This document shows positions 40,290 to 48,931 of a stretch of 64,000 nucleotides of DNA, one piece after another (the first letter of the stretch is position 1; the number at the start of each line of letters is the position of its first letter). The notes beneath the pieces are model-generated. The model did not search any database. It was given only the letters and a program-made list of their open reading frames with translations, and was not told where the DNA came from. The position numbers and the translations under genes are program-made. Source of the DNA: VBWE01 sp943372645 (GTDB lineage Bacteria; Bacteroidota; Bacteroidia; Palsa-965); contig CALRZN010000014.1 of assembly GCA_943372645.1 (NCBI GenBank), forward strand, positions 73,192-137,191, read 5' to 3'.

Positions 40290-41420
40290 TTAATTTTTTG
40301 CCAGGTTGTGAAGTTCGTTGGGATCATTTTCCAGGTTATACAATTCCAGAAAACCACTTCCTTCATGCAAAATCAGTTTGAATTTATTATCCATGAGGTA
40401 CGAAATCTTGTTGGCAGCCTCTTTGTAAAGACCGGTACTTTCAAACTGTTCCTGCGGATAACATGTTTCCGAATAGGCAACCTGGCCCTGCGAAACTTCA
40501 TGCCCGATAAATGGCAATATGTTCTGCCCGTCGAAGTGCAAGGTATCGGATTTTATTCCAAGCAGTTTAAACGTGGTGGGTGCAATATCAACCAGCCTCA
40601 CCTGTTGCTCAACAGCATAGTTGACCGGCAGCGAAGGGTCGCGGATAAACAGCACTACTTTTTGTGTCTGGTTGTAGAGAAGACAGCCGTGTCCGGATTC
40701 TTCCGGATGGCCGAGTGCGGCACCTCCTTTGTCGTTTTCGTAGAACCCTTCAAGGTCTTCACCGTGATCGGAGAAAAGAACTACCGTGGTGTTTTCAAGC
40801 CATCCGCTTTGTTCTGCTTTCTGAAAAAAAAGTTCGAGGTGATGAAGGGTGAAGGCCACTTCCTGTTCGTAGACGTTAATTCCACCATGATTTTCAGGAG
40901 CCTCATACGGCCAGTGGGCATCGAAAAAATGCATGAAGAGAAAAAATGGTGCGCCCTTTTGCTGCTCCATCCAGCGAATTGCTTTTTCGGTTACCAGGTT
41001 TGCCCTCTTGAGGGCAGTGCCCCGTTTCTTTACATCTATGGTCTGCAGCGGATCGCTGCCGTCAGCCAGTAACGGAATCGAATCATCATAATAATCGAAT
41101 CCCCGGTTAAACCCGTACCACTTATTCATACCCGGACATGAAACAACGGCCCCGGTATTGTATTTTTTCTTTTTAAGAACGGATGCAATCGTTGGCACAG
41201 ATGCCGGTAACTGTTCGCGGAACAGGTGTCTTACCCCGTGATTGTAAGGCTGCAGGCCCGTAAAAACGCTGGCATGGCTTATCGGTGTAATCGGGGCAGA
41301 AGACACAACATTGCGGAACGTAACACCGGTAGGCAGCAAGCGGTTGAGGAAGGGAAACCGTCCGCTGTATGCCACATCAGCCCTTACCGTGTCAAGCGAA
41401 ATCAGAAGCAGATTTTTCAT
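40290..41420 (-). CDS. Alkaline phosphatase superfamily hydrolase (sulfatase-like fold), Thr at the nucleophile position
   Basis: The 376-residue protein has the sulfatase/AP fold: NLLLISLDTVRADVAYSG with metal Asp10, the nucleophile segment APITPISHASVFTGLQPYNHG, and VVLFSDHGEDLEGFY with the metal DH pair. Formylglycine sulfatases need C/S-x-P-x-R; here the aligned residues are T45 and H49 (T-P-I-S-H). It is therefore more likely a phosphoesterase, phosphotransferase or phosphonate hydrolase than a true sulfatase. No signal peptide is seen, so it is probably cytoplasmic. It lies between the binding protein gene (1-base gap) and the permease gene (1 base). Confidence 0.8.
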   Translation of the reverse strand: MKNLLLISLDTVRADVAYSGRFPFLNRLLPTGVTFRNVVSSAPITPISHASVFTGLQPYNHGVRHLFREQLPASVPTIASVLKKKKYNTGAVVSCPGMNKWYGFNRGFDYYDDSIPLLADGSDPLQTIDVKKRGTALKRANLVTEKAIRWMEQQKGAPFFLFMHFFDAHWPYEAPENHGGINVYEQEVAFTLHHLELFFQKAEQSGWLENTTVVLFSDHGEDLEGFYENDKGGAALGHPEESGHGCLLYNQTQKVVLFIRDPSLPVNYAVEQQVRLVDIAPTTFKLLGIKSDTLHFDGQNILPFIGHEVSQGQVAYSETCYPQEQFESTGLYKEAANKISYLMDNKFKLILHEGSGFLELYNLENDPNELHNLAKN

Positions 41421-41421
41421 A

Positions 41422-42429
41422 TTACTTCCCAAGTGCTTTATTCAGGTATGACAGATCAATGTGCTCACTCATTTTTACAGGGGATGCGATCATTTTTTTG
41501 CTGTGCAGAAAATCGGCAGCTTCCTGCATGATTGCAATATCAGCATCACCAAGTGTTAAACTGATCGCTGAACTCTTGTTTGTCAGGTTCGGCTCATACA
41601 CATAAGCCAGTGCCATAACTGCAGGAGAAAGGTTGAGTTTTGATTCTTCCCGATACCAGTTGTCCACCTGTTCCATATTTTCCCTGTAATAATTATACGC
41701 TTTGTCAAACGACCGCAAAAAAGAAACCACTGCATCCGGATTGGCGGTGATGTAGCTTTTTTTCATCAGGATAACAGAAACAATTTTGTCCGTCTTGAGC
41801 ATACGTGCGAGCTTTTTTTCTTCCAGGATAGCCGGTATAGGATCAAACCCGGCAAAAGCATCGAACTGCCCCCACATGGTCGCTTCCGGATCTTTTGCGA
41901 GGTCGCTTTGTTCATTCATGGCGAGGTTGATGTTTTCCACATCACTGGCAGGATCGAGGCCGGCCTCCTGTTCCGATTTAAGTGCAGCCCGCTGTGCAGC
42001 TGCGCCAAACGGCATGCCCACTTTTTTGTTTTTCAGCCCGGCAATATCATTCACAGGCGACTTCATCGGCACATAAATACCTACCCGGTTGTACATGAGT
42101 CGTGAAATAATAACCCATTCCGGATTTTTGGCAATGAGTGTTGCTGCCGGCTGATCGGCAGTGAGTACCACATCAACATCACCTGCCAGCGCGCCTTCAT
42201 TAAGCGGTGCGCCGAACTGATAGCCTTTATATTCTGCTTTTATTACTGCAGTATCTAATACTCCGGCATGCTTGAGCGTCTGTACAAGCTGTCCCTGCAC
42301 AGCCCAGGGAATCTGCCAGCCTATGCGCATAACAACAGGAGCGGGAGTATTCCCTTTTTTTTCAGGAGTGTTTGAGCAGGAAGTGCAAAACGCGATGCCT
42401 GCCAGGAAGAGTAGAAGTTGTTTTTTCAT
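41422..42429 (-). CDS. ABC importer substrate-binding lipoprotein (SsuA/TauA/NMT1-like)
   Basis: The 335-residue protein has a lipobox (KQLLLFLAGIAFCTSCS) and the SsuA/NMT1 type II binding-protein fold. Typical segments are GALAGDVDVVLTADQPAATL, VNDIAGLKNKKVGMPFGAAA (the 'LkGKkvgvp.Gs.a' hinge) and ITANPDAVVSFLRSFDKAYN. Relatives bind sulfonates, taurine, nitrate, aromatic acids or thiamin pyrimidines; the ligand here is unknown. It feeds the permease and ATPase of the same operon. The neighbouring hydrolases suggest a phospho- or sulfo-ester, or a product of its cleavage. Confidence 0.88.
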   Translation of the reverse strand: MKKQLLLFLAGIAFCTSCSNTPEKKGNTPAPVVMRIGWQIPWAVQGQLVQTLKHAGVLDTAVIKAEYKGYQFGAPLNEGALAGDVDVVLTADQPAATLIAKNPEWVIISRLMYNRVGIYVPMKSPVNDIAGLKNKKVGMPFGAAAQRAALKSEQEAGLDPASDVENINLAMNEQSDLAKDPEATMWGQFDAFAGFDPIPAILEEKKLARMLKTDKIVSVILMKKSYITANPDAVVSFLRSFDKAYNYYRENMEQVDNWYREESKLNLSPAVMALAYVYEPNLTNKSSAISLTLGDADIAIMQEAADFLHSKKMIASPVKMSEHIDLSYLNKALGK

Positions 42430-42439
42430 TTTAGTTTAT

Positions 42440-43858
42440 TTAAACATTATATCCCATTGCAATTAACTGCGCCCGGATGAATTCCGGTTTTTCAATTTCC
42501 CGGCCCTGTTTTTTCCAGCGGGCGTTGTATGCTTCCAGGACACGTTTCAGGTTTTCGGCTGCAGCGGGATCATTTGCGGTTTCGGTGTTATTGGCTGCGG
42601 TAAATGTTTCGAGCGAATATTTCGGATCAATTTTTACCATTCCCCATATGCCCCCGTTCCCGGTATATTCGCAGTGCTGTACATGCAGTTTCTGATTGCC
42701 CATATATGCGGCTTCCTTGTACAGGAAATGGCGCAGGTTCCCTGTTTTTTTTCCGTTCTGCAGCACTTTCTGCTGAAACTCAACAAACTCGCGTGTTTCA
42801 GACGTATATGCCTGTGAAAAACAAAACTCCGGGGGAACCAGGCGCTGGTTATCCCATATACTCGTTTTTAACGACCCGCCGTCAACATGCAGTTTGCTGA
42901 TGTCGTAACCCAGGATTTCCATTAAGGTAGCCCCGATGTCAATGGAACGGATGCGTGTATGATCTATCCCCCCGGAAATATCATTTGCCCAGAAAATAAC
43001 CGGAACCCGGATTACACCTTCTGCCAGCGAGTTGTGATGTCCATAAGAGTCTTTATCGTACTCTTCCCCGTGATCTCCGAAAATAACGATCAGGGTTTTT
43101 TTGTCCCTGTACGTTTTCATTAGTTTTTCGAGGAATGGCGTAAACCGGTGCTCCATAAAATAGTTTACGCCATCGAGATACAAACTGAAAAGCTTTTTGT
43201 AATCACCGACAGTGTAATAATGTTGTATGATTTTTTTATACCGGAGCAGCATCGAAAGATCGGCTTCATTCCGGTACGTTTCAACAAGTTTGTCTGCAAG
43301 GTTTCCTTTCGAAGCCGGAATCTGCTCCTCATGCATCTTCACTGTACGGATGTAATCGTCCTTCCCGTAATGCAGGTTGTGAAAGCCATAAGGAATATGC
43401 ATGCCACCGAAATGAATGAAATTAAAGGACTTTCCGGAGGGAGAAATGCAATCAAGTATCGAATCATCGTCCTCAATAATATAGTTATCCAGGTTTTTGT
43501 TAAACCCGAGGTAAGGGCCCAGTATTATCGGGAAGTCTGTTTTAAAATTGGTTTTATATCCTTTTTTCTGTGCGTAGTAAAACAGTGTTTTGCTTTTCAG
43601 CTTACGGTTAAAAAATTCATAAAGGCCGTTATGTATTGGCCATTGCGCGGTAAAGTAGGAGGCATGCGATGCTGATGTGTACGGGGCTGAACTGATGCAG
43701 TTCGTGAAAAACTTCCCTTCCCGTGCAAGGCTGTCAATAGCATCTGTTTTAAGCTTGAAATTAATATTGTATTTGCTTTCCCACAGTTTGTTGGGATTCA
43801 GGTTCATACAATCACTGCGAAATGTGTCAAGCGATATAAGAAAAATGTGATCGTACAT
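42440..43858 (-). CDS. Second alkaline phosphatase superfamily hydrolase, Thr at the nucleophile position
   Basis: The 472-residue protein is a distant paralogue of the 40290-41420 product. It starts YDHIFLISLDTFRSDCMNLN (metal Asp), has the nucleophile segment SSAPYTSASHASYFTAQWP with T-S-A-S-H aligned to C-x-P-S-R, and ends the core with TLIVIFGDHGEEYDKDSYGH. The Arg of formylglycine sulfatases is again His. A long C-terminal tail (~150 residues) may set substrate specificity. There is no signal peptide. It is the second gene of the operon, 91 bases after the outer-membrane gene and 10 bases before the binding protein gene. Confidence 0.78.
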   Translation of the reverse strand: MYDHIFLISLDTFRSDCMNLNPNKLWESKYNINFKLKTDAIDSLAREGKFFTNCISSAPYTSASHASYFTAQWPIHNGLYEFFNRKLKSKTLFYYAQKKGYKTNFKTDFPIILGPYLGFNKNLDNYIIEDDDSILDCISPSGKSFNFIHFGGMHIPYGFHNLHYGKDDYIRTVKMHEEQIPASKGNLADKLVETYRNEADLSMLLRYKKIIQHYYTVGDYKKLFSLYLDGVNYFMEHRFTPFLEKLMKTYRDKKTLIVIFGDHGEEYDKDSYGHHNSLAEGVIRVPVIFWANDISGGIDHTRIRSIDIGATLMEILGYDISKLHVDGGSLKTSIWDNQRLVPPEFCFSQAYTSETREFVEFQQKVLQNGKKTGNLRHFLYKEAAYMGNQKLHVQHCEYTGNGGIWGMVKIDPKYSLETFTAANNTETANDPAAAENLKRVLEAYNARWKKQGREIEKPEFIRAQLIAMGYNV

Positions 43859-43949
43859 AATCCCCGGTTTTAATTACAGGACAAAAAATGGATCTGTTTA
43901 AAATTTCGCACTACGCTTTCCTTTTTGCTGGGTAGCCACTTTTGAAGTG

Positions 43950-45182
43950 TCAGAGCATATAGATAATCCCGAGGGTGGCACTGATGTCTTCGGTTGTGGT
44001 ATTGTATTGCCCCTGCAAACAGGTATTCAGTTTTTTGTATTTGTACCTGTAACCAATCATTGGAATTATATTAGTGATGTCGGCCTGGTTAGACGGGAGG
44101 TTTGTATTATAAAAAAAGGAGGTGCCCACAAATATATTTTCCACGACACTTTCTTTCTTGTCGAATTGTAACGGATAAATTACCAGGTCGGCCATTCCCC
44201 ATTTTGCTTTATTCGGCAGGTCGAGGTGAAACAAACGAAAGTCAACCATACCGCCCAACTCCCAGGTGTTAAGGGCCCGGTTCCAGATCGCCGGCGAACC
44301 GGGGAAAAGCGAACTGCCGTCGTTGATCGGTACGATGTAGGAAAGCGGGTTGCCAAATTCGAGACCGGTTGCACCCATGGAGCGCCCCAGCCATCCGTCC
44401 TTGCTTAAAAAACCGCCTGAGAATTTCAACGTGCCATTGACCCAGAGTATTTTCGGCCCCGTATTGTTGCCCGTTGTTTTGTCAATGTAAAGTGCTTCGA
44501 CTGCCGACCGGATTCTGCGGCCCTGTTTTTCCTGCTGAACGTAGTTTACAGAAACACGCCACGATTCACCTTCATAACCGGCATTGAACCCCAGTGTATT
44601 TGAATAAAAAGCAGCATACCCTCCCGGGAATTGTTTTTTGCTGAAACCCCCGGAAGTTTCTTTTTTTCCAAACTCCTGCCACAAGCCGGTAAGGATATAT
44701 TTCCAGCTTTTTATTTTATTCCGATAAGAAGCTTTCGCAAAATAATTATTGTCGCGGGGAGCACCTGCGGGGCTTTCAAAAAACGAACTCTTTATATATC
44801 CGCCGCCCGCGCAAAATCCAGACTTATGACGGAACTCTGCCTGGAGGTCAAAATCTGTTTTGCTGTTGTTTGATATATAATTTGCTCCGAATATAAATTC
44901 ATGGCTGGTGGGTAAAAATTGGGTAGGACGGATAAAAAAGCCGCCGTAGTTGGAATTCCCGTTTTCACGGAAAATAATACCGCCACCCGCCTTGATGAAT
45001 GGTGTCCAGTATATTAAATTCAGATCGGTACTTGCTTTGGAATATCGGGTCAGCATATCCAGCTTACCCGGGCTGAAACGCGGTTTTGAAGGAATGCTGT
45101 CTGCCCGCTGGCCAAAAAACGGTATACAAATAAACAGGTAACAGATGAATTGAAACAGGCGGATATTCACTACTTTCCGCAT
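43950..45182 (-). CDS. Predicted outer-membrane beta-barrel protein
   Basis: From the ATG at 45182 the 410-residue product has a signal peptide (MRKVVNIRLFQFICYLFICI plus PFFGQ). Many short amphipathic strands with alternating hydrophobic and aromatic residues follow (e.g. HEFIFGANYISN, DLQAEFRHKSGFCAGGGYI, YNTTTEDISATLGIIYML at the C-terminus). This suggests a barrel of roughly 14-18 strands; no specific porin family is recognised. As first gene of the operon it could be the outer-membrane entry route for the ligand of the ABC importer. The frame is open to 45221 but the signal peptide fixes the start. Confidence 0.65.
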   Translation of the reverse strand: MRKVVNIRLFQFICYLFICIPFFGQRADSIPSKPRFSPGKLDMLTRYSKASTDLNLIYWTPFIKAGGGIIFRENGNSNYGGFFIRPTQFLPTSHEFIFGANYISNNSKTDFDLQAEFRHKSGFCAGGGYIKSSFFESPAGAPRDNNYFAKASYRNKIKSWKYILTGLWQEFGKKETSGGFSKKQFPGGYAAFYSNTLGFNAGYEGESWRVSVNYVQQEKQGRRIRSAVEALYIDKTTGNNTGPKILWVNGTLKFSGGFLSKDGWLGRSMGATGLEFGNPLSYIVPINDGSSLFPGSPAIWNRALNTWELGGMVDFRLFHLDLPNKAKWGMADLVIYPLQFDKKESVVENIFVGTSFFYNTNLPSNQADITNIIPMIGYRYKYKKLNTCLQGQYNTTTEDISATLGIIYML

Positions 45183-45304
45183 TAAATATTCGACTTTGTA
45201 AGTCAAAATCCGTATTGCCATATCAGATAAAAATTAGTAGATTTGATTAAAATCAGTAATAAACAACACCTGATTATTTGTGCTAATATAAAAAATACTT
45301 GTAA
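45183..45304. promoter_or_regulatory. Divergent promoter region between the barrel and nucleotidyltransferase genes
   Basis: The 122-base gap is AT-rich and must hold both promoters. A short inverted repeat (GACTT-TGT-AAGTC near 45192) and GATTTGATTAAAATC near 45250 are possible regulator sites. No clear TAnnTTTG is seen on either strand, unlike at most genes in the window, so regulation here may be different. Confidence 0.4.
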
Positions 45305-46159
45305 ATGACTAGTATTGAAAAAAACAATTTGACTGTATCCGTTAATTTAAATGCCAATGCGCCACTGAAAAAAATATATGACACCTGTATCAATAAACTG
45401 AAGGAATTTCCTGAAATCCAAGCCATTGGAGTGAAAGGCTCGCTCATAAAAGGAACAGTTGACCAATATTCAGATATTGACCTTGTTGTTTTTACTGCAG
45501 AGGAATCGGGTATAATAAAACTTAAAACACAAATACAGGAATACTTTTCAACAGCGTTTAAATTGCTTTCGTTTTTTCCGGCGACCCATATCGGAATGGG
45601 GAATTTGCTTATTTTTTTCCTTGATTTCGGTGATACCGTATTAAAGGTAGATATTGAAATCGCCTTAAGCAGCATGGCCGCTTCTAAAATGGAATTTCTG
45701 CTTGTTTCAGATCCGCAGAACAGCATACCCGAATCAATTACAGCCGGAGGACAGTTGTTCTATAATACGCCTGACACAGGTGACATTTATGCCAAGTTTA
45801 CAGGCTGGATATGGTACACCTATACCAAAACAGAACGGGGAGAAATAACAGAAGCAATAGACGCACTGCATGTAATGAGGAGTTATGCAGTTATTCCGTT
45901 TGCCCAGCTTCTTCACGGTCTGCCATTGGAAGGGCATCGTTACCTCGAGAAACGCTTCCCCCCGGCTTTGGTTTCGGCACTTCTGACAACTTACCCCGCT
46001 GCTCCGGAAAAACAGGCTGTTCTCCGTGCACTGATAAACATCGCTGCTCTTTTCACCAAACTGGCGGAAGAGCTTTCAGCGAAACAGAACACGCCTTTTG
46101 CTTTTGCAAACCTTGAACAAATGATCCGAAGGGTTAAAGATGCAGCCGGTTCTCATTGA
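45305..46159 (+). CDS. Nucleotidyltransferase of the MNT/ANT type
   Basis: The 284-residue protein has the pol-beta nucleotidyltransferase motif KGSLIKGTVDQYSDIDLVVF (GS-x9-DxD, residues ~45-60), with a third acidic residue in LKVDIEIALSS. The C-terminal half is helical (EAIDALHVMRSYAVIPFAQL, LEKRFPPALVSALLTTYPAA) and resembles the aminoglycoside nucleotidyltransferase layout. Such proteins transfer AMP or other NMPs to small molecules, proteins or RNA. Resistance is not implied. It overlaps the 2H phosphoesterase gene by 20 bases, so both are made from one transcript. Confidence 0.8.
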   Translation: MTSIEKNNLTVSVNLNANAPLKKIYDTCINKLKEFPEIQAIGVKGSLIKGTVDQYSDIDLVVFTAEESGIIKLKTQIQEYFSTAFKLLSFFPATHIGMGNLLIFFLDFGDTVLKVDIEIALSSMAASKMEFLLVSDPQNSIPESITAGGQLFYNTPDTGDIYAKFTGWIWYTYTKTERGEITEAIDALHVMRSYAVIPFAQLLHGLPLEGHRYLEKRFPPALVSALLTTYPAAPEKQAVLRALINIAALFTKLAEELSAKQNTPFAFANLEQMIRRVKDAAGSH

Positions 46160-46706
46160 AATTGATTCCGGCACCGGCAACATTGATGATACAAGCTGGT
46201 ATCAAAGCGCCCTTGTGCTCCTGCCTGATGCGTATTTTGCCGCCCGGGTTATAGAATTCCGGGAGACAAAAAAAATTCCGGCCCCTCCTGAATTCCAGTT
46301 GCAGCCCCACCTTACCGTTTTATTCCTGGGCAATCATAGAGGGAGTACATTAAAAAAAATTTATGCATCGCTCAGGCCGGAATTATATTTCACCTTTCCG
46401 CTTGTGGCTGATGAGATTGCATTTTTTTCTGACGGATACAACATCAGCAATATTCATTTCAAAGTCAAACAGGAAGATGCGCTGCTCCGAAAACATCTGC
46501 AGGCGGTACAGGCGTATAATAAAACCAGCCTGCCTTTGCAGACCAGGTTTCATTCCGCAGATTTTAAACCCCACGTTACCATTTTTGACCAGATCTGTTT
46601 GCCGGAAAAGGCATTCAGCAGGTCAGAATGGGCATTTTCACCTGTCGTATTCAACATCGAAAGAGCGGTTTATTTCCTCAAGCCAGTTTCACCTTTTACC
46701 GGCTAA
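46140..46706 (+). CDS. 2H phosphoesterase / 2'-5' RNA ligase-like protein
   Basis: The 188-residue protein carries the two HxT motifs of the LigT/2H superfamily: LQPHLTVLFLG (first) and FKPHVTIFDQI (second), about 95 residues apart in a bilobal arrangement. Members hydrolyse 2',3'-cyclic phosphates or 2'-5' bonds of RNA or nucleotide ligands. It starts inside the nucleotidyltransferase gene. The combination suggests paired addition and removal of a nucleotide-type group. Confidence 0.75.
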   Translation: MQPVLIEIDSGTGNIDDTSWYQSALVLLPDAYFAARVIEFRETKKIPAPPEFQLQPHLTVLFLGNHRGSTLKKIYASLRPELYFTFPLVADEIAFFSDGYNISNIHFKVKQEDALLRKHLQAVQAYNKTSLPLQTRFHSADFKPHVTIFDQICLPEKAFSRSEWAFSPVVFNIERAVYFLKPVSPFTG

Positions 46707-46716
46707 CTGTTTTAAC

Positions 46717-46813
46717 AAAAGGTGCCTCACTGCTTACCTGGGTTATTACGAAATGAATATAAGCATATCACATTCGGAATATTACCACTTCGATAGCCGG
46801 TGAGACACCTTTT
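46717..46813. other. Long-range inverted repeat between convergent genes
   Basis: AAAAGGTG-C-CTCAC (46717-46730) and GTGAG-A-CACCTTTT (46800-46813) pair except for one central mismatch, with 69 bases between. It may be a shared terminator with an unusually large loop or a small structured RNA. No coding sequence is seen in it. Confidence 0.5.
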
Positions 46814-46839
46814 AACGGATTGACATGTTATTTAACCAT

Positions 46840-48912
46840 TTACTTCTTCAGTACCTCCTGTTCCAGCGCTTCCGGAACAAGCTGGTAACTGCCGAAGGTG
46901 AGCGTTGCACTGCCGCGGCCCTGCGTGATGGTGCGTAACCTGGTTACATAACCAAACAGTTCCGCCAGCGGCACTTCCGCCGTAATCACCTGCACGTTGC
47001 CGTTCATTTCCATGCTGCGGATCATACTGCGGCGCCGGTTCAGATCGCCGGTGATGAGCCCGGTGAATTCTTCCGGCGTGGTAACTTCCACGTGCATCAC
47101 CGGTTCGAGCAGGCGCGGACGGGCCTGTTTCGCGGCGTTGCGGAAACCGGTTTTCGAAACACGTTCAAAGTCGAGCGCTTTCGAATCCTTCTGGTGAATA
47201 TCACCATCGAACAGGCGCACCTGCATCGCTTCAACCGGGTAACCGGCAAGGATACCGTCTTTCATCGCTGCTTCAAACCCTTTCTGCACCGAAGGAATGA
47301 ACGCGACCGGAATAACACCGCCGCGGATTTCATTCACAAACAGCAGGCCGGTTTCTCCATCGGTGCGCGGACCGATTTCGAAATGAATTTCGGCAAAGTT
47401 GCCGCTGCCGCCGTTTTGCTCCTTCAGCAGTTCGCGGTGAATTACCGGCTGCGTAAGCACTTCGCGGTACGCCACCTGTGGTTCGCCCTTGTTCACTTCC
47501 ACGTCGTATTCCGACGCGAGTTTTTCAAGAACCACTTCCAGGTGCAGTTCGCCCATGCCTTTCAGGATGGTTTGTCCCGACTGCGGATCTACTTCCGTAA
47601 CGAGCGTAGGATCTTCATCGAGCAACCGGCTGAGTGCATCCACTAACTTATCCGACGCACCGGCAGTTTTCGCTTCAATGGCGTAACCGATCACCGGCTC
47701 GGGGAAGTGCATGGCGCCGAGCACCACCGGTGCTTCAGGAGCAGCCAGCGTGTCGCCGGTTTTCACTTCTTTGAGTCCGATCACCGCGCCGATATCACCG
47801 GCTGCAATTTCGCTCACCGGTTCAAACTTGTCGGAGAGCACACGCAGCAAACGGCTGATGCGCACCGTGCGGCCGCTGCGGCTGTTCCAGGCCATGTCGC
47901 CCGTTTTTAGCGTGCCGGAATACACACGCACCATCGTCAGTTTTCCGAAATCGTCGGAAATGATTTTGAACGCGAGCGCACTCAGCATTTCGTCTGTTTC
48001 GGGACGGCGCGTAACGGGCTGTTCCGTTTCCGGATCAGTTCCGTCAAGGTCAGCAAGGTCGGCCGGCGAAGGCAGGTATTGCACCACCGCATTGAGCAAA
48101 GGCTGAACCGCTTTCTTTTTGAATGCCGTTCCGCACAGCACAGGAACAAGTTCCAGCGCAAGCGTCGCCTTCCGTAACGCAGCATGAATTTCTTCCGCGG
48201 TTACACCTTCAAAATTGCTACTGCATTTTTCGAACAACACTTCGTCATACAGCGCCAGCGTTTCGAGCAGGTGCGTGCGCCACTGCCGCGTTTCGGCAAC
48301 CAGTGTATCGGGAATGGGCACTGCAGTAGCTTCGTAACCGTCGTCGCTCAGCCACATCCAGGCCTGTTCCGTTACCAGGTCAACAATGCCGGTAAACTGA
48401 TCTTCGGCACCGATGGGCAGCTGTACAGGAACGGCGTTTGCACCCAGCTGTTTGCGTATGGCATTCACCACGTTGTAAAAATCAGCACCCTGCCGGTCCA
48501 TTTTATTTACGAACGCAATGCGCGGCACCTTGTACCGGTTGGCCTGCCGCCACACCGTTTCCGATTGCGGCTGCACACCGGCACGCGCGCAGAACACGGC
48601 CACCGCGCCGTCGAGCACACGCAGCGAACGTTCCACCTCTGCCGTAAAATCAACGTGGCCCGGCGTATCCACCAGGTTAAACTGGTAGGACGTGCCGGCA
48701 TAGTTCCAGTACGTTGTAATGGCTGCTGACGAAATGGTGATACCGCGTTTCGCTTCCTGCGGATCGGTATCGGTAATGGTATTGCCGCTGTCAACGTCAC
48801 CCATTTTGTGGATGTAACCGGTGTAATAAAGAATACGCTCGGTGACAGTAGTTTTACCGGCGTCAACGTGCGCCATGATTCCAATATTGCGGACTTGTTT
48901 TAAACGTTTCAT
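46840..48912 (-). CDS. fusA: Translation elongation factor G (probable second paralogue)
   Basis: The 690-residue protein has all EF-G domains: G domain MKRLKQVRNIGIMAHVDAGK (P-loop), EAKRGITISSAAITTYWNY, LVDTPGHVDFTAEVERSLRV, and AFVNKMDRQGADFY; domain II (MVRVYSGTLKTGDMAWNSRS); domain III; domain IV (GGVIPVAFIPSVQKGFEAAM); domain V. It is not next to rpsL/rpsG/tuf, so it is likely a second EF-G with a specialised role (translocation or recycling) rather than the housekeeping copy; this needs the genome. The frame extends upstream to 49104 through a repeat element, but the ATG at 48912 matches the family start. A long structured leader precedes it. Confidence 0.93.
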   Translation of the reverse strand: MKRLKQVRNIGIMAHVDAGKTTVTERILYYTGYIHKMGDVDSGNTITDTDPQEAKRGITISSAAITTYWNYAGTSYQFNLVDTPGHVDFTAEVERSLRVLDGAVAVFCARAGVQPQSETVWRQANRYKVPRIAFVNKMDRQGADFYNVVNAIRKQLGANAVPVQLPIGAEDQFTGIVDLVTEQAWMWLSDDGYEATAVPIPDTLVAETRQWRTHLLETLALYDEVLFEKCSSNFEGVTAEEIHAALRKATLALELVPVLCGTAFKKKAVQPLLNAVVQYLPSPADLADLDGTDPETEQPVTRRPETDEMLSALAFKIISDDFGKLTMVRVYSGTLKTGDMAWNSRSGRTVRISRLLRVLSDKFEPVSEIAAGDIGAVIGLKEVKTGDTLAAPEAPVVLGAMHFPEPVIGYAIEAKTAGASDKLVDALSRLLDEDPTLVTEVDPQSGQTILKGMGELHLEVVLEKLASEYDVEVNKGEPQVAYREVLTQPVIHRELLKEQNGGSGNFAEIHFEIGPRTDGETGLLFVNEIRGGVIPVAFIPSVQKGFEAAMKDGILAGYPVEAMQVRLFDGDIHQKDSKALDFERVSKTGFRNAAKQARPRLLEPVMHVEVTTPEEFTGLITGDLNRRRSMIRSMEMNGNVQVITAEVPLAELFGYVTRLRTITQGRGSATLTFGSYQLVPEALEQEVLKK

Positions 48913-48931
48913 AATCATTTTTTTGTTTTGA

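Noticed and set aside
40290..43858. Arylsulfatase annotation for both AP-fold genes
   Set aside because: The Cys/Ser and Arg needed for formylglycine formation are Thr and His, and no maturation enzyme gene is nearby.
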